Source: Camarhynchus parvulus
Lineage: Eukaryota > Chordata > Aves > Passeriformes > Thraupidae
Direction of reading: 5' to 3'
Assembly (NCBI RefSeq): GCF_901933205.1
Contig: NC_044573.1
Span: 33,043,493 to 33,107,492, forward strand
Length of the DNA: 64,000 bases
Position numbers and translations under genes: made by a program. The first letter of the stretch is position 1; every line of letters begins with the position of its first letter. A model generated the notes under the pieces. The model was not told the origin of the DNA and searched no databases. It saw only the letters and a list, made by a program, of their open reading frames with translations. Below, piece after piece: positions 35,601 to 42,636 of the stretch.

Positions 35601-37468
35601 AGAAATTAGCCATTTAGAAAAGGTATATTACAGACAATTTAAGTAGGGTTTTCTTTTTTGCTCTGGTTTTCAATGCCTTTTTCTTAAAAGTGGAGAATTT
35701 TGCCACTATGTGTTCTACAATGTTTTTTTTACTATCAGTAAACTCAAAAGATAATGCAGCTGCTAAGTGCAAGATTTTACATCAAGGCTCTCTAGACTGG
35801 ATAATCTGAACTGACAATAGGTTAATGAAGTATAAAAAGGATAAGTCATACAAAGAGATGCACAAGAGCTCTTCCTGAAACAGGATTATGCAGCACCAAA
35901 CAACACAAAATCTTCCATTTCTCCAAAAGGATACATACCCTTCCTGGAAGAACAACTGCTTTAACCACTCTTGAGATCCCAAGGTCGTAGAGACAGAGAA
36001 CACTTCCCTCTGCTTCCTCCAAGCCAACCAGCAGCCCAGTCCTCTTCTGCCAAGAGAACTCCTTCACCACGCGGACGGCGGGAGGCTGCTCGTTCACCCC
36101 GCTGAAGCGATAGGCAGAGAGCCGCTCTCCTGTCACCGAGTTCACCACCTCCAGCTGGGGGCCACACGCCAGCCACGCCAGGCCACTTCTGCCTGCAGGG
36201 CAAAAGGAACAGCACTCACCAAATGCCCAGCAGCACAACTGGAACAACAGCAATGGCACTGGGCCCTTCCCGCAAATGCAACAAAGGGAGGAAGGCCAAC
36301 CTACCTACTCCTGGAAAGTCATTTTAAATCACACATTCCAATCCTCAACCAATATTTCTTAAAATTAATAACCCCATTCTTTTGTATTTCTACTTGTCAT
36401 TTCTGCACTCAAGAACATTCACTGTTTGGGATAAAGATCACAATAGACTGAGCTCTAGTCTGTACACCATACCTGGCCTGGTTTTGCTAAAAAACACCTA
36501 AATATGTACAGGAATACAAGTCTCAAAGCATACTTCAAATACAGCCCACCTAAACCAATTCAGTTCCAGTTAAGGATTTTGCTTGACACACGACTACTCT
36601 GGGCAGGGATTTGGACAGGAAATTATCTTAAAATGGGCACTGCATGTGTAATTCCAACTTTTACATGAGCTGATCCCAGAAAGAATTTAACAACTGGTGT
36701 TTCACCAAAGAGTTTAACACTTGCTCCTCTACTGAGGGACTTCAAGCTCAAAGGAAGGATGAGCTCCATTACTGCAAGTACAATCAGGTAGATAAGATTC
36801 TACCTGGTCTTCACAGAAGCCCAGACATCCAGACAGGCATCCAGCTCTACCTTCAGATCACCTAGAAAGTCAACTGCCTAATCTGCTTAGGCGTTGTCAG
36901 CAACTCTCACTGGGTCCTCAATCCATATCCTATTAAGTACCTTGGAAATACATGGGCAGCACTTAACAGAGCTTTCCCTCTTTCCACTTTTTATTTAGAC
37001 TAGAGAAGAAAAAGGAGTATATTGTGTCCCTGTAACTATTTCTGCATGAGATGTCATGATGGACGGAGAGCTTGAGCTGGTAAAAAGAATACATCCTGAA
37101 ACAACACTATTTCTTCCTTGAAAACTGCCTTCTATTTCATTCAGAACTGAGGAGGGCATGGTCAGCTAGATTATTTAAACAGCACAGGACTGGAGCAGGC
37201 TGTTGCACTTGCAATGCCTCTAAATGTTAAAATATCCTGTCACCACTATCAGAACACCTGATCCACTTTACTTAACAGAACCAACCTGATGCCAAGACCC
37301 TGTGCTTCAGGCACTAACAACTTCATACCAAATCCAAATTTGCTCACCTCCAGAAAACTTCCCACACAGCGCAGAGTCTAGGGTGATCTCATCTTCCCCA
37401 AGTGCCTCAACAGTCACCTCTGGAAACTGCAGCAGACTGCTCGTTACCTGAGCTGTTAGGTCTCGCAT
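2431..37468 (-). CDS. AHCTF1: ELYS (MEL-28), chromatin-binding nucleoporin; 35 coding exons
   Basis: ELYS binds chromatin at the end of mitosis and recruits the Nup107-160 complex to start nuclear pore assembly; it also acts at kinetochores (family knowledge). I recognised it from near-identical N-terminal stretches ([25 protein letters not shown]), helical-domain stretches ([41 protein letters not shown]) and the C-terminal RRKML. The joined exons total 6,747 nt if two missing bases in exon 10 are allowed for, giving 2,248 residues against about 2,266 in human. Residues 1 to about 490 form the beta-propeller, about 495-1030 the alpha-helical domain, and the rest is disordered, acidic then basic. 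All introns are GT-AG. The start ATG (37468-37466) gives [10 protein letters not shown], matching the vertebrate N-terminus. The exon phases are consistent at every junction except exon 10, where the sequence as given would stop near residue 455. Confidence 0.95.
3131..3237 (-). CDS. AHCTF1: AHCTF1 exon 35 (residues 2152-2187)
   Basis: Encodes a lysine-rich segment: [20 protein letters not shown] and [20 protein letters not shown] acceptor, GTATGA donor, ends in phase 2. Confidence 0.88.
3675..3808 (-). CDS. AHCTF1: AHCTF1 exon 34 (residues 2107-2151)
   Basis: Encodes [20 protein letters not shown], a strongly conserved ELYS C-terminal motif. TTTTAG acceptor, GTAAGT donor, ends in phase 0. 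Confidence 0.93.
4571..6362 (-). CDS. AHCTF1: AHCTF1 exon 33, large C-terminal exon (residues 1510-2107)
   Basis: A 1,792-nt exon, the largest in the gene. It opens with acidic sequence ([11 protein letters not shown]), then the conserved [20 protein letters not shown] block, then a basic region of about nine S/T-P-x-R or RRxxR clusters spaced 30-37 residues apart (about residues 1746-2034). This is the chromatin-binding tail of ELYS by family knowledge. TTTAG acceptor, GTAGGT donor. The open frame runs on to 4287 past the donor, but exons 34-36 carry the conserved C-terminus, so the splice is preferred. Confidence 0.93.
7388..7548 (-). CDS. AHCTF1: AHCTF1 exon 32 (residues 1456-1509)
   Basis: Encodes [20 protein letters not shown] and [16 protein letters not shown] is shared with mammals. 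CTAG acceptor, GTAAGT donor, ends in phase 0. Confidence 0.85.
7695..8264 (+). mobile_element. Solo LTR of an avian endogenous retrovirus
   Basis: About 570 bp starting TGTGCTGGTTTTGG and ending CTGTGACA, the TG...CA ends of an LTR. It has the internal landmarks of a family common in neoavian genomes: CATAAAAGG TATA-like site near 7954, CTATTAAGGTGTC in the poly(A)-signal region near 8132, and TTTATCTCAACCC. There is no internal retroviral region. It sits in intron 31 of AHCTF1, antisense to it. I could not find matching target-site duplications, so the insertion is probably old. The family is recalled from memory. Confidence 0.75.
8725..8831 (-). CDS. AHCTF1: AHCTF1 exon 31 (residues 1420-1456)
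   Basis: Encodes [18 protein letters not shown] and [14 protein letters not shown]. The AAG acceptor after a strong pyrimidine tract was preferred over the nearer CCAG at 8820, because only the former keeps the incoming phase-2 codon open. Donor GTATGT, ends in phase 1. Confidence 0.75.
9750..9849 (-). CDS. AHCTF1: AHCTF1 exon 30 (residues 1387-1420)
   Basis: Encodes [20 protein letters not shown] and [12 protein letters not shown]. Conservation in this acidic region is weak, so the call rests on GTAG acceptor, GTGAGC donor and exact phase fit (1 in, 2 out). Confidence 0.78.
10369..10798 (-). CDS. AHCTF1: AHCTF1 exon 29 (residues 1244-1387)
   Basis: A 430-nt exon encoding an acidic disordered segment. 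[15 protein letters not shown] and [16 protein letters not shown] match the mammalian order. TTTTAG acceptor, GTAAGT donor, ends in phase 1. Confidence 0.92.
11281..11314. repeat. Short intronic hairpin
   Basis: TGAGTAGCTC and GAGCTACTCA are exact 10-bp inverted arms around a 14-nt loop in AHCTF1 intron 28. No known RNA class recognised. Confidence 0.8.
11990..12184 (-). CDS. AHCTF1: AHCTF1 exon 28 (residues 1179-1243)
   Basis: Encodes [20 protein letters not shown] and [19 protein letters not shown], a conserved serine/proline-rich stretch with several SP/TP sites. CTAG acceptor, GTAAGC donor, phase 0 at both ends. Confidence 0.93.
13056..13251 (-). CDS. AHCTF1: AHCTF1 exon 27 (residues 1113-1178)
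   Basis: Begins [13 protein letters not shown] and ends [15 protein letters not shown], both conserved. ACAG acceptor, GTTTGT donor, ends in phase 0. Confidence 0.93.
13711..13812 (-). CDS. AHCTF1: AHCTF1 exon 26 (residues 1079-1113)
   Basis: Encodes [20 protein letters not shown] then QRCSR. The ELPxAFxGTPI core is conserved. CTAG acceptor, GTATAG donor, phase 2 at both ends. Confidence 0.9.
14359..14509 (-). CDS. AHCTF1: AHCTF1 exon 25 (residues 1029-1079)
   Basis: Encodes [17 protein letters not shown] and [18 protein letters not shown], homologous to the [17 protein letters not shown] stretch of mammalian ELYS. ACAG acceptor, GTAAGC donor, ends in phase 2. Confidence 0.9.
14595..14742 (-). 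CDS. AHCTF1: AHCTF1 exon 24 (residues 980-1029)
   Basis: Encodes [20 protein letters not shown] and [20 protein letters not shown], the end of the helical domain. TCAG acceptor, GTAATT donor, ends in phase 1. Confidence 0.95.
15284..15415 (-). CDS. AHCTF1: AHCTF1 exon 23 (residues 936-979)
   Basis: Encodes [20 protein letters not shown] and [23 protein letters not shown] acceptor, GTAAGG donor, phase 0 at both ends. Confidence 0.95.
15509..15653 (-). CDS. AHCTF1: AHCTF1 exon 22 (residues 887-935)
   Basis: Encodes [20 protein letters not shown] and [20 protein letters not shown], ending TDTEK. TGCAG acceptor, GTGAGT donor, ends in phase 0. The intron to exon 23 is only 93 nt and is open in this frame. 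Confidence 0.95.
15827..16014 (-). CDS. AHCTF1: AHCTF1 exon 21 (residues 825-887)
   Basis: Encodes [20 protein letters not shown] then [23 protein letters not shown] acceptor, GTAAGG donor, ends in phase 2. Confidence 0.94.
16747..16893 (-). CDS. AHCTF1: AHCTF1 exon 20 (residues 776-824)
   Basis: Encodes [20 protein letters not shown] and [19 protein letters not shown] acceptor, GTAAGT donor, phase 0 at both ends. Confidence 0.95.
18055..18111 (-). CDS. AHCTF1: AHCTF1 exon 19 (residues 757-775)
   Basis: A 57-nt exon encoding [24 protein letters not shown] acceptor, GTATCC donor, phase 0 at both ends, so it could be skipped without changing frame. Confidence 0.92.
18211..18334 (-). CDS. AHCTF1: AHCTF1 exon 18 (residues 715-756)
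   Basis: Encodes [20 protein letters not shown] and [20 protein letters not shown], an ELYS signature. TGCAG acceptor, GTGAGT donor, ends in phase 0. Confidence 0.95.
18646..18739 (-). CDS. AHCTF1: AHCTF1 exon 17 (residues 684-715)
   Basis: Encodes [20 protein letters not shown] followed by [16 protein letters not shown] acceptor, GTAAGA donor, ends in phase 2. Its 3' 57 nt, counting 6 nt of donor, have a diverged copy at 20388-20444. Confidence 0.93.
18863..18967 (-). CDS. AHCTF1: AHCTF1 exon 16 (residues 649-684)
   Basis: Encodes [20 protein letters not shown] and [19 protein letters not shown] acceptor, GTAAGC donor, ends in phase 1. Confidence 0.93.
19738..19878 (-). CDS. AHCTF1: AHCTF1 exon 15 (residues 602-649)
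   Basis: Encodes [33 protein letters not shown] and [13 protein letters not shown] acceptor, GTTGGT donor, ends in phase 1. Confidence 0.93.
20069..20158 (-). CDS. AHCTF1: AHCTF1 exon 14 (residues 572-602)
   Basis: Encodes [20 protein letters not shown] then CTKDELDQI. The AAAG acceptor was chosen over one 2 nt downstream because it restores the conserved EEQP. GTGAGT donor, ends in phase 1. Confidence 0.92.
20245..20335 (-). CDS. AHCTF1: AHCTF1 exon 13 (residues 542-572)
   Basis: Encodes [20 protein letters not shown] followed by [15 protein letters not shown] acceptor, GTAATG donor, ends in phase 1. Confidence 0.93.
20336..22426 (-). other. AHCTF1: Intron 12 of AHCTF1
   Basis: About 2.1 kb, with an exon-17-like relic at 20388-20444. 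The 21.5-22.35 kb section has higher GC and chance open frames of about 100 codons, unassigned. Confidence 0.6.
20388..20444 (-). pseudogene. AHCTF1: Exon-17-like relic in AHCTF1 intron 12
   Basis: By eye 48 of 57 bases match the 3' end of exon 17 and its donor (18640-18696). The relic keeps an open frame reading [15 protein letters not shown] and a good GTGAGA donor. No matching 5' half of the exon and no clear acceptor is seen. The donor lies only 58 nt from exon 13, probably too close to splice to it. It looks like a partial exon duplication, not a working exon. Confidence 0.65.
22427..22555 (-). CDS. AHCTF1: AHCTF1 exon 12 (residues 499-541)
   Basis: Encodes [16 protein letters not shown] and [20 protein letters not shown], the start of the alpha-helical domain. 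TTCAG acceptor, GTGGGT donor, phase 0 at both ends. Confidence 0.95.
23335..23396 (-). CDS. AHCTF1: AHCTF1 exon 11 (residues 478-498)
   Basis: A 62-nt exon encoding [20 protein letters not shown], the last propeller strand region. TGCAG acceptor, GTGACT donor, ends in phase 0. Confidence 0.93.
23861..24040 (-). CDS. AHCTF1: AHCTF1 exon 10, carrying two single-base losses (residues 417-478)
   Basis: Encodes [20 protein letters not shown] then LVHE in one frame, SSLSRG in a second and [19 protein letters not shown] in a third. ELYS homologues carry these pieces in one continuous frame, so one base is missing near 23934-23937 (GAA-AGT read as GAAGT on the minus strand) and one in the C run at 23918-23922. 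The exon measures 180 nt where the downstream phases require 182. Read literally it stops at TGA a few codons after the first loss. Homopolymer assembly error is the likeliest cause. The splice sites (AAG acceptor, GTAGGT donor) look normal. Confidence 0.9.
24127..24259 (-). CDS. AHCTF1: AHCTF1 exon 9 (residues 373-417)
   Basis: Encodes [20 protein letters not shown] and [22 protein letters not shown] acceptor, GTAGGT donor, ends in phase 2. Confidence 0.95.
24508..24605 (-). mobile_element. Short CR1 LINE fragment in AHCTF1 intron 8
   Basis: Contains ACTGAGCCCTGGGGAACACC followed by ACTAGTGAT, a diagnostic stretch of the CR1 reverse-transcriptase region read in reverse. Ends are blurred by divergence. 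Confidence 0.7.
24968..25118 (-). CDS. AHCTF1: AHCTF1 exon 8 (residues 323-373)
   Basis: Encodes [20 protein letters not shown] and [18 protein letters not shown], nearly identical to mammals. ACAG acceptor, GTTTGT donor, ends in phase 1. Confidence 0.95.
25119..29418 (-). other. AHCTF1: Intron 7 of AHCTF1
   Basis: About 4.3 kb, holding a CR1 relic at 28280-29253. The rest (25119-28279) is AT-rich with nothing recognised. Confidence 0.6.
28280..29253 (+). mobile_element. 5'-truncated CR1 LINE with decayed reverse transcriptase
   Basis: About 970 bp in intron 7, antisense to AHCTF1. It ends in the CR1 3' repeats ATTCCATG ATTCTATG (29236-29251). Remnants of the reverse transcriptase are readable, including NIFIND and the catalytic FADDT box at 28623-28637, but the frame is broken by stops and shifts, so it is dead. 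Confidence 0.9.
29419..29503 (-). CDS. AHCTF1: AHCTF1 exon 7 (residues 294-322)
   Basis: An 85-nt exon encoding [19 protein letters not shown] and [14 protein letters not shown] acceptor, GTAAGA donor, ends in phase 0. Confidence 0.93.
30225..30341 (-). CDS. AHCTF1: AHCTF1 exon 6 (residues 255-294)
   Basis: Encodes [20 protein letters not shown] followed by WAVQSTQ, matching the vertebrate protein. TAG acceptor, GTGAAT donor. It enters and leaves in phase 2. Confidence 0.93.
31175..31382 (-). CDS. AHCTF1: AHCTF1 exon 5 (residues 186-255)
   Basis: Encodes [20 protein letters not shown] and the WD-like strand [25 protein letters not shown] acceptor, GTAAGT donor, ends in phase 2. Confidence 0.95.
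32156..32336 (-). CDS. AHCTF1: AHCTF1 exon 4 (residues 126-186)
   Basis: Begins VTAIEPIS and contains [20 protein letters not shown] and [16 protein letters not shown], a highly conserved propeller blade. CAG acceptor, GTAAGC donor, ends in phase 1. Confidence 0.95.
32337..35938 (-). other. AHCTF1: Intron 3 of AHCTF1
   Basis: About 3.6 kb, AT-rich, with a short local duplication at 32641-32709 and a 10-base C run near 34457. No mobile element or exon recognised. Confidence 0.6.
32641..32709 (+). repeat. Local direct repeat in AHCTF1 intron 3
   Basis: CTTAAATAATAAAG followed by CTAGATCTAG occurs at 32641 and at 32685, 44 bp apart, differing by a single inserted base. Confidence 0.85.
35939..36192 (-). 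CDS. AHCTF1: AHCTF1 exon 3 (residues 41-125)
   Basis: Encodes the first propeller strands, including [20 protein letters not shown] and the [18 protein letters not shown] region. CAG acceptor, GTATGT donor, ends in phase 0. Confidence 0.95.
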
Positions 37469-37474
37469 TCTTCA
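37348..37474 (-). CDS. AHCTF1: AHCTF1 exon 2 (start codon, residues 1-41)
   Basis: The acceptor follows a pyrimidine-rich tract and leaves 6 nt of 5'UTR (37469-37474) before ATG at 37468-37466. It encodes [15 protein letters not shown] and the LGEDEITL stretch typical of vertebrate ELYS. The donor is GTGAGC and the exon ends in phase 1. Confidence 0.9.
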
Positions 37475-40400
37475 CTGGAAATAAAGGCAAAAGGCAAAGA
37501 GACTCATGTCAGCCATAAATATCTTTGAGACTGACCCAAGCTTTATCAGTATGCAGTGACAAATCTCCCATACATCGTTTGTAGCTCCTTTTTTGCTCAA
37601 ACGAAATGGCACTTGGGACAGTTTTTCATCTCACAGCAGAGCACAAGGAGAATCTTGAGCTTTTCCAATGCCTACAAGACCACCAACAGTAAGTGACACA
37701 GAGGGATGAACAAGATAAATAACAGGGAAGAGAACAACACACCAAGTTCAAGCTTACTCATACAGGTTAGCAAGACGTGATCTCAGAAAAATCATATTTC
37801 AAAAAGCTTCTTGGTAAGAGGTATAACTCTGCCCTTTCCCTTGATTTAATACAGTATTATTTTTGTCAATTGTCTTCTAGTAATGTCACAGATCAGCCAT
37901 GTCTTGTTTACTTTTTGCATGCTTATTTTTGGCATTCAGGAATACAAAATTCTTGACCAAATTCATCCTCAAATTCTTCCAGAAAACATATTGCTAGTAC
38001 TTTCAAGCAATACTGACTTTCATAGCTGATCAATTAGAAGTATTTTTTCATACATTTAAGAGGTGAACATAACACAACACTTCAAAATATTTTTCTTTTT
38101 CTCTGCTGAAATCCTTATATTTCTTAATCTAGTCCCTTCCTTCCTATTGCCTTTCCTTATCACATCTCTGCAGTATTAGAGAAAAAATTTCTAGGCCTCA
38201 GACAGTTTCATGCTCATACATGTGCTCCACAAGAGTTCACATTTCAGTATGTCAAGACAGATCTTTTTTCCCTGGAGAAACTGAAGAGCTGAACTAATTT
38301 ACAGGATTAAACAGGTGGCTAAATATGAGATAATCCATATGCATGGAAATACAAATTACTTTTAAGTATCTATGTTTTGCATGTCATCTGGCTTATAGAA
38401 AAGGCCTCTGACAGACAAGACAAATTCAACTGTCTTGTTCAAACAGTACTGCTTTCTTCATGACATCTCAAGGTATTATACACAGGTCACTAGTGCTGGG
38501 TTGTGCTCCTGTATCTGCTGCCAGCAGGACAACGAGCGCATGAAGCACAGGAAGGGTAAGTCAGGGTCCTGCACTAAGCACAAGTCAACATTTTGACAAA
38601 AATGTTGCTGATGGCAAAACCACTACTGCAGCCAGCCAGCCTGATCGCTCTGACAGCATTCACTACTAGCACAGATCAGGTTCCAAGTGGGACAACTCAC
38701 TTGCAGTAGTTTAGCTGAGTTTCTCTTTTGGTACTTGCCATCAGTTTCAAGTGACAACTTCTGCACTGTATCCAGGAGGTCCAGAGAGTAAAATGCCTCA
38801 CAATTTGACCAGCATTCTTGCTTAGTTTAATTGCAATTTAGTGGATATATTTTAGGAGTAACACATAATAGCAAATACTAATTCAGACACATCTGGTTGA
38901 TGAATGGCATCTTTGAAATGTTTCAGCGTGTGCTCGTATTCCTGTCACTGGGCACCACTGGAATGTTGCTGGCTCTATCTGCTTTACACCCTCCCTTCAG
39001 GTATTTATGTGCATTGAGGAGAAGCCCTGAGCCTTCTCTCCTCCAGGCTGAACAGCCTGTCTCCCCGCCTTTTCTCAGAGAAGAGCTGCTCCAATCTCCT
39101 CTAACCATCTTTGTAGCCCTTCATTGCACTCTCTCCAGCACCTTCACCTCTCATCTTGGGAGGCTGGTGAGCCTAGACCTGACACAGCATTCCAGCTGAG
39201 GCCTCACCAGTGCAGTACTAGAGGAAGGATCACCTCCCTTTACCTGCTGCCAAAGGTTCATGAGCCCAGGACACCATCAGCCCTCTTTGCTGCAGGGGCA
39301 CAATGATGGCTCATGGCCAACCGGGTGTCCCAGGGACATTTCTGTCAAGCTGCTTTCCAGCTGCACAGGCCCCCACACACACTGGTGCCTGGGGTGGTTC
39401 CTCCCCAGTGCAGGACTTGGCACTTTCCCTTTTTAAACTACATAAGGTTCCTGTCAGCCCATTTCTCCAACCTGACAAAGCACTGACTCTGACAACACAT
39501 ACTAAGGAATTTTAGAAAAGAGCACAAAATTGCAGAATTATTGTAGTGAATATTTTTTTTCTTTTTTGAAAATAAGAATGGAGATGTCTGTGTAGTAAGT
39601 ATATGATTATTAATACCATAGACCACAATAATAGCAAGATAGTTTTAAGAAAAGAGTGAACAAATATCTTGCAGTAGGGCAGGTAAGGGCATGCAAGGAA
39701 ACTTCTCAGCTGCGTGCTCTCCTTGAGTCACCCTGAGCCATCCTGCCGGAGACACTGCCTACCTGCTGTGCCAAGAGCACAAAACCTTGTGGGGCTCAAC
39801 TGGAAATCAAATTCAAACATCCTCTGCTGGGGAGATTTGAGTTTAAACAACTAACTCCTCACCATCCCAAAAAGAATTCTTCCCTGATGGAAAGCTCATA
39901 TGTTAACACAGCATACTCCTGCCCACAATACTAAAAAAATCCATCCATTAACACCAGTAAGAACCATCAAATAAGTAGAACTCCAAGAGCTAAACCATTT
40001 TTGTAGAAAATGAAAATACCAGAGCATCAGGCATGCTCAGTTTTGCTCCAGTAAGGCAATGACCATTTTAAAAACCTCTTTTTGTTTTTAGAAATCAAGC
40101 ATGGAACAAGGTTGAGAAACTTTATAACAAATTATGAACAATATATACTGATCTCTCTATAACAATGCTTTCCTTGCATCATTTTGCTAAGTTAAACCAA
40201 GAACAGCTAGGAAATCAAAACAGAGGGGAAATACTCAGATCTAGATTAAAGGCACAAAGCCTCTCAACCTTAAGAGATATATCCAACAGCAACTGCATTT
40301 CAGCTGTCATTGAAACAATAACTACAATCACATTCTTATTTGTGTTAGAAATCAGATTAGGGTAAAATGTCACATGCTTACTCCACTTTCAGGAATGAAC

Positions 40401-42076
40401 CAGAATTCAACCTCCCAGCTGTATCCTATAGCAATGCAGTCTGTGTGCAAGTTGCCAAAATGACTGTTCTTTTTCACCCTAGGAACTTATAACTTCCAAG
40501 CACCATGAACTATTTCCAAAGACAGAAATGTCATAAATTTTTGGATTAAAAAGCTTGGGAGGGGGGAAGAGGGAAGGAGGGAAAATAAAGAGAAAGAGAA
40601 ATTGTGTGTTTAAGCAGAATTGCACACAGCCAAGTCAGAGTTCTGAGATGTCAACTTTGATGGTATTCCACAAAAATCAGTTTAAAAGGCCGACAACTCA
40701 CGGAAGAAAAAGCTAAAAATATGGTCAGTCACAGCTGAAAACAAGATTTCACAGGACATGTTGACTTCACTGACATAAAAAGAGATCTTGCTGCCATCTC
40801 TCATCTTCGCATTTGCTTCTTTGTTCTACTACTGTATTTTAGAAGACATTTCCAGCATACCACACTGGAATGCCATCCCATTGCTGGCCCTTCCCAGCAC
40901 AAATTCCAGAATCACATCAAAGAGAAAGATCTGCCAGAATCACACACAGTCACCTCTCCTAAACACCATGCTCGAGCCATCACCTAGAGCAGCCTGCCCA
41001 AGGCTGTATCCAGATGGAATTGGAACATTTAATTCTCCAATAGGTTTTTTACAACCAGCAACCTGACAAGACCAACTACAGAAACACCTGCAACCCATGC
41101 AACAGGGTGACTCTCTCTTGTCAGTTTAAGGATTCTATTCTTTCCACCAAAGCAGCGTCACACCAGGAAAGGCAAGTTACCATTGCTTCTCCAAAACTGT
41201 CCAACACCTTACTAGGCAGAAGATGTAAAATTCACAGAAGCTTGATCACGCTTGAAAAAGCCAATCCGAGGCAAATCGATGCAGGAAGGAGAGCTGAGGC
41301 AGCACGTGAAGGAGGAGCTGTCCTCCCCAGGATACAAAGCTGCGTGCCCAAGCACACGGGACAGCTGCCAGCCAAGGCTGACACAACCAGCCAGACCGAC
41401 GGGCCCTGCAAAGGCACCTGCACGACCACGCTCAGCCCTGTACCCCAAACGGGGTGCAGCCATCCCGACACAAACAAGTCCCTCAGTTTCCTCCAATTTC
41501 CCCAGACACGATGAGGAAGCAATCACTAGACCTGAAAGACTGACACCAAGCATTCTGTTGGCAGAAGCTCCACACATGGACTCACAGTTTATTAAGGAAG
41601 ACACCGAGCATTTTTGTTTAAGCCAGCAGCAACTCTGCTTCGCGATGTTTTGCTTCATGCAGAGACCCAGAGACCCCCACAAATCGCACTGGATTCTTCC
41701 AAAGCTATGGCCTCCCCACTGCACCCATCCCACGTCCCGCAATCGCCGCTCTAGGCACAGAGCGCATTTCCCGCCTCCTCATGGAATACAACCCCGAAGC
41801 CCGGCGGGGGGGAGGCGGAATTAGAAAGAAGTAAAGAAAAACCCTCCAAAAACACGGCCCAAGGGGCGAGAGCAGAGGGCGTGCGCGGGTGGCCGGGCAG
41901 GAGGGAAAGCTCCTGGCGGCAGCCGCCGCATCTCCCACGCCCCCCAGCCTGGCGGAGCCTCCCGGCTGCGGAGCCTCCCATGTGCGCTGCCCAGGCCGCG
42001 CCGCCCGGGCCTCCCCCGCCGCCGGGGGCCGAGGCACGTGTGGCGGACACGGCGCCACAGCCCGGGGGTCACTTAC
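37475..42076 (-). other. AHCTF1: Intron 1 of AHCTF1
   Basis: The largest intron, about 4.6 kb. It holds a minus-oriented CR1 fragment (38987-39500) and a purine tract near 40558-40600. The GC-rich 41.1-41.7 kb part has long chance open frames on both strands that I could not tie to a family. Confidence 0.6.
38987..39500 (-). mobile_element. CR1 LINE fragment in AHCTF1 intron 1
   Basis: The plus strand reads CTCCTCCAGGCTGAACAGCC, CTCTCCAGCACCTTCA and ATTCCAGCTGAGGCCTCACC, the reverse complement of the CR1 3' half. It lacks the terminal 8-bp repeats. Confidence 0.85.
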
Positions 42077-42440
42077 ATAAGGGACGGGCGGCCGGGCCCG
42101 CCCGAGGCCCCCGCGGGCCTGTGCTGCGCCAGCGCCGGTGCCGGCCTATGCGGCTCGGGAGCGCCCGGTACCCGCTGGTACGGGGGTGAAGGAAGAAAGG
42201 GAAGAACGAAGGCAGACGGGCGGGCGGGGGTCGCCGTTGCCGCCACCTCCGCCCCTCCGCCTGTGCGTGCCGCTGCCCCCAGCCCAGCCGAGCCCGCACT
42301 CCCGGTACGTGCCGGTGCCGGTGGCATCTCCCTCCCGCAGCGGCGACAACGGCACGGCCCTGCACGGCCCGGCCCCGCGCGCCCGCGCACCCACCTCGCT
42401 CGCTCACCCGCCGCGCGGGGGGCGGGACGGGACGGGGGGG
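42077..42440 (-). other. AHCTF1: Probable non-coding first exon of AHCTF1
   Basis: Exon 2 has a good acceptor only 6 nt before the start codon, so the rest of the 5'UTR must lie upstream. Inside the CpG island two consensus donors face the right way: GTAAGTGA after 42077 and GTGAGCGA after 42408. The TCTCGCGAGA element at 42453-42462 usually lies just upstream of a transcription start, so the start is placed near 42.40-42.45 kb. Which donor is used, and the exact 5' end, cannot be decided from sequence. Confidence 0.45.
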
Positions 42441-42452
42441 GACGGGCCGAGT

Positions 42453-42462
42453 TCTCGCGAGA
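42453..42462. promoter_or_regulatory. AHCTF1: TCTCGCGAGA palindromic core-promoter element
   Basis: An exact copy of the 10-bp palindrome known as a CpG-island core-promoter element, bound by BANP and formerly attributed to Kaiso. Its position fits a minus-strand start shortly to its left. Confidence 0.75.
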
Positions 42463-42476
42463 TGCGCAGCGAACCT

Positions 42477-42493
42477 CCGCGGGAATTTTCAAA
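42477..42493 (-). promoter_or_regulatory. AHCTF1: CHR-like TTTGAA next to an E2F-like TTCCCGCG
   Basis: On the gene strand TTTGAA (42493-42488) is followed two bases later by TTCCCGCGG (42485-42477). TTTGAA is the cell-cycle homology region core bound by MuvB/DREAM; TTCCCGCG resembles an E2F site. The order differs from the classic CDE-then-CHR layout, so function is inference. Confidence 0.45.
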
Positions 42494-42536
42494 TGCGCGG
42501 GACACGGCCCCAGGCGCTGGCGGCGGCGGCCTCCGG

Positions 42537-42560
42537 ACTACGGATCCCGGCGTGCCGCGC
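42537..42560 (+). promoter_or_regulatory. ZNF143-type motif, plus orientation
   Basis: Begins ACTAC, then TCCCGGCGTGCC and GCGC, matching the layout of the long ZNF143/STAF promoter motif (ACTAC, TCCCAG, ATGC, GCG). A mirror copy lies 50 bp away. Confidence 0.6.
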
Positions 42561-42611
42561 GACGGCCCCTTCCGCTTCCGCTCCCGCCCCTGCCCCGGTG
42601 GCTCTGTCTGT

Positions 42612-42636
42612 CGCGGGGCACGCTGGGAGCTGTAGT
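42612..42636 (-). promoter_or_regulatory. AHCTF1: ZNF143-type motif, minus orientation
   Basis: On the minus strand it reads ACTACAGCTCCCAGCGTGCC followed by CCGCG, an excellent fit to the long ZNF143/THAP11 motif. It faces the plus-strand copy. Confidence 0.7.

Larger units (their letters stand above)
2618..37347 (-). other. AHCTF1: Other introns of AHCTF1 (nothing recognised unless listed)
   Basis: Introns over 300 nt with no recognised content are 36193-37347, 31383-32155, 30342-31174, 29504-30224, 23397-23860, 22556-23334, 18968-19737, 18335-18645, 16894-18054, 16015-16746, 14743-15283, 13813-14358, 13252-13710, 12185-13055, 10799-11989, 9850-10368, 8832-9749, 6363-7387, 3809-4570, 3238-3674 and 2618-3130. 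Two others hold listed repeats: 24260-24967 (CR1 fragment) and 7549-8724 (LTR). Confidence 0.55.

Noticed and set aside
41252..41824. 190-codon plus and 176-codon minus open frames in intron 1
   Set aside because: They overlap on opposite strands in a GC-rich stretch and resemble no protein family I know.
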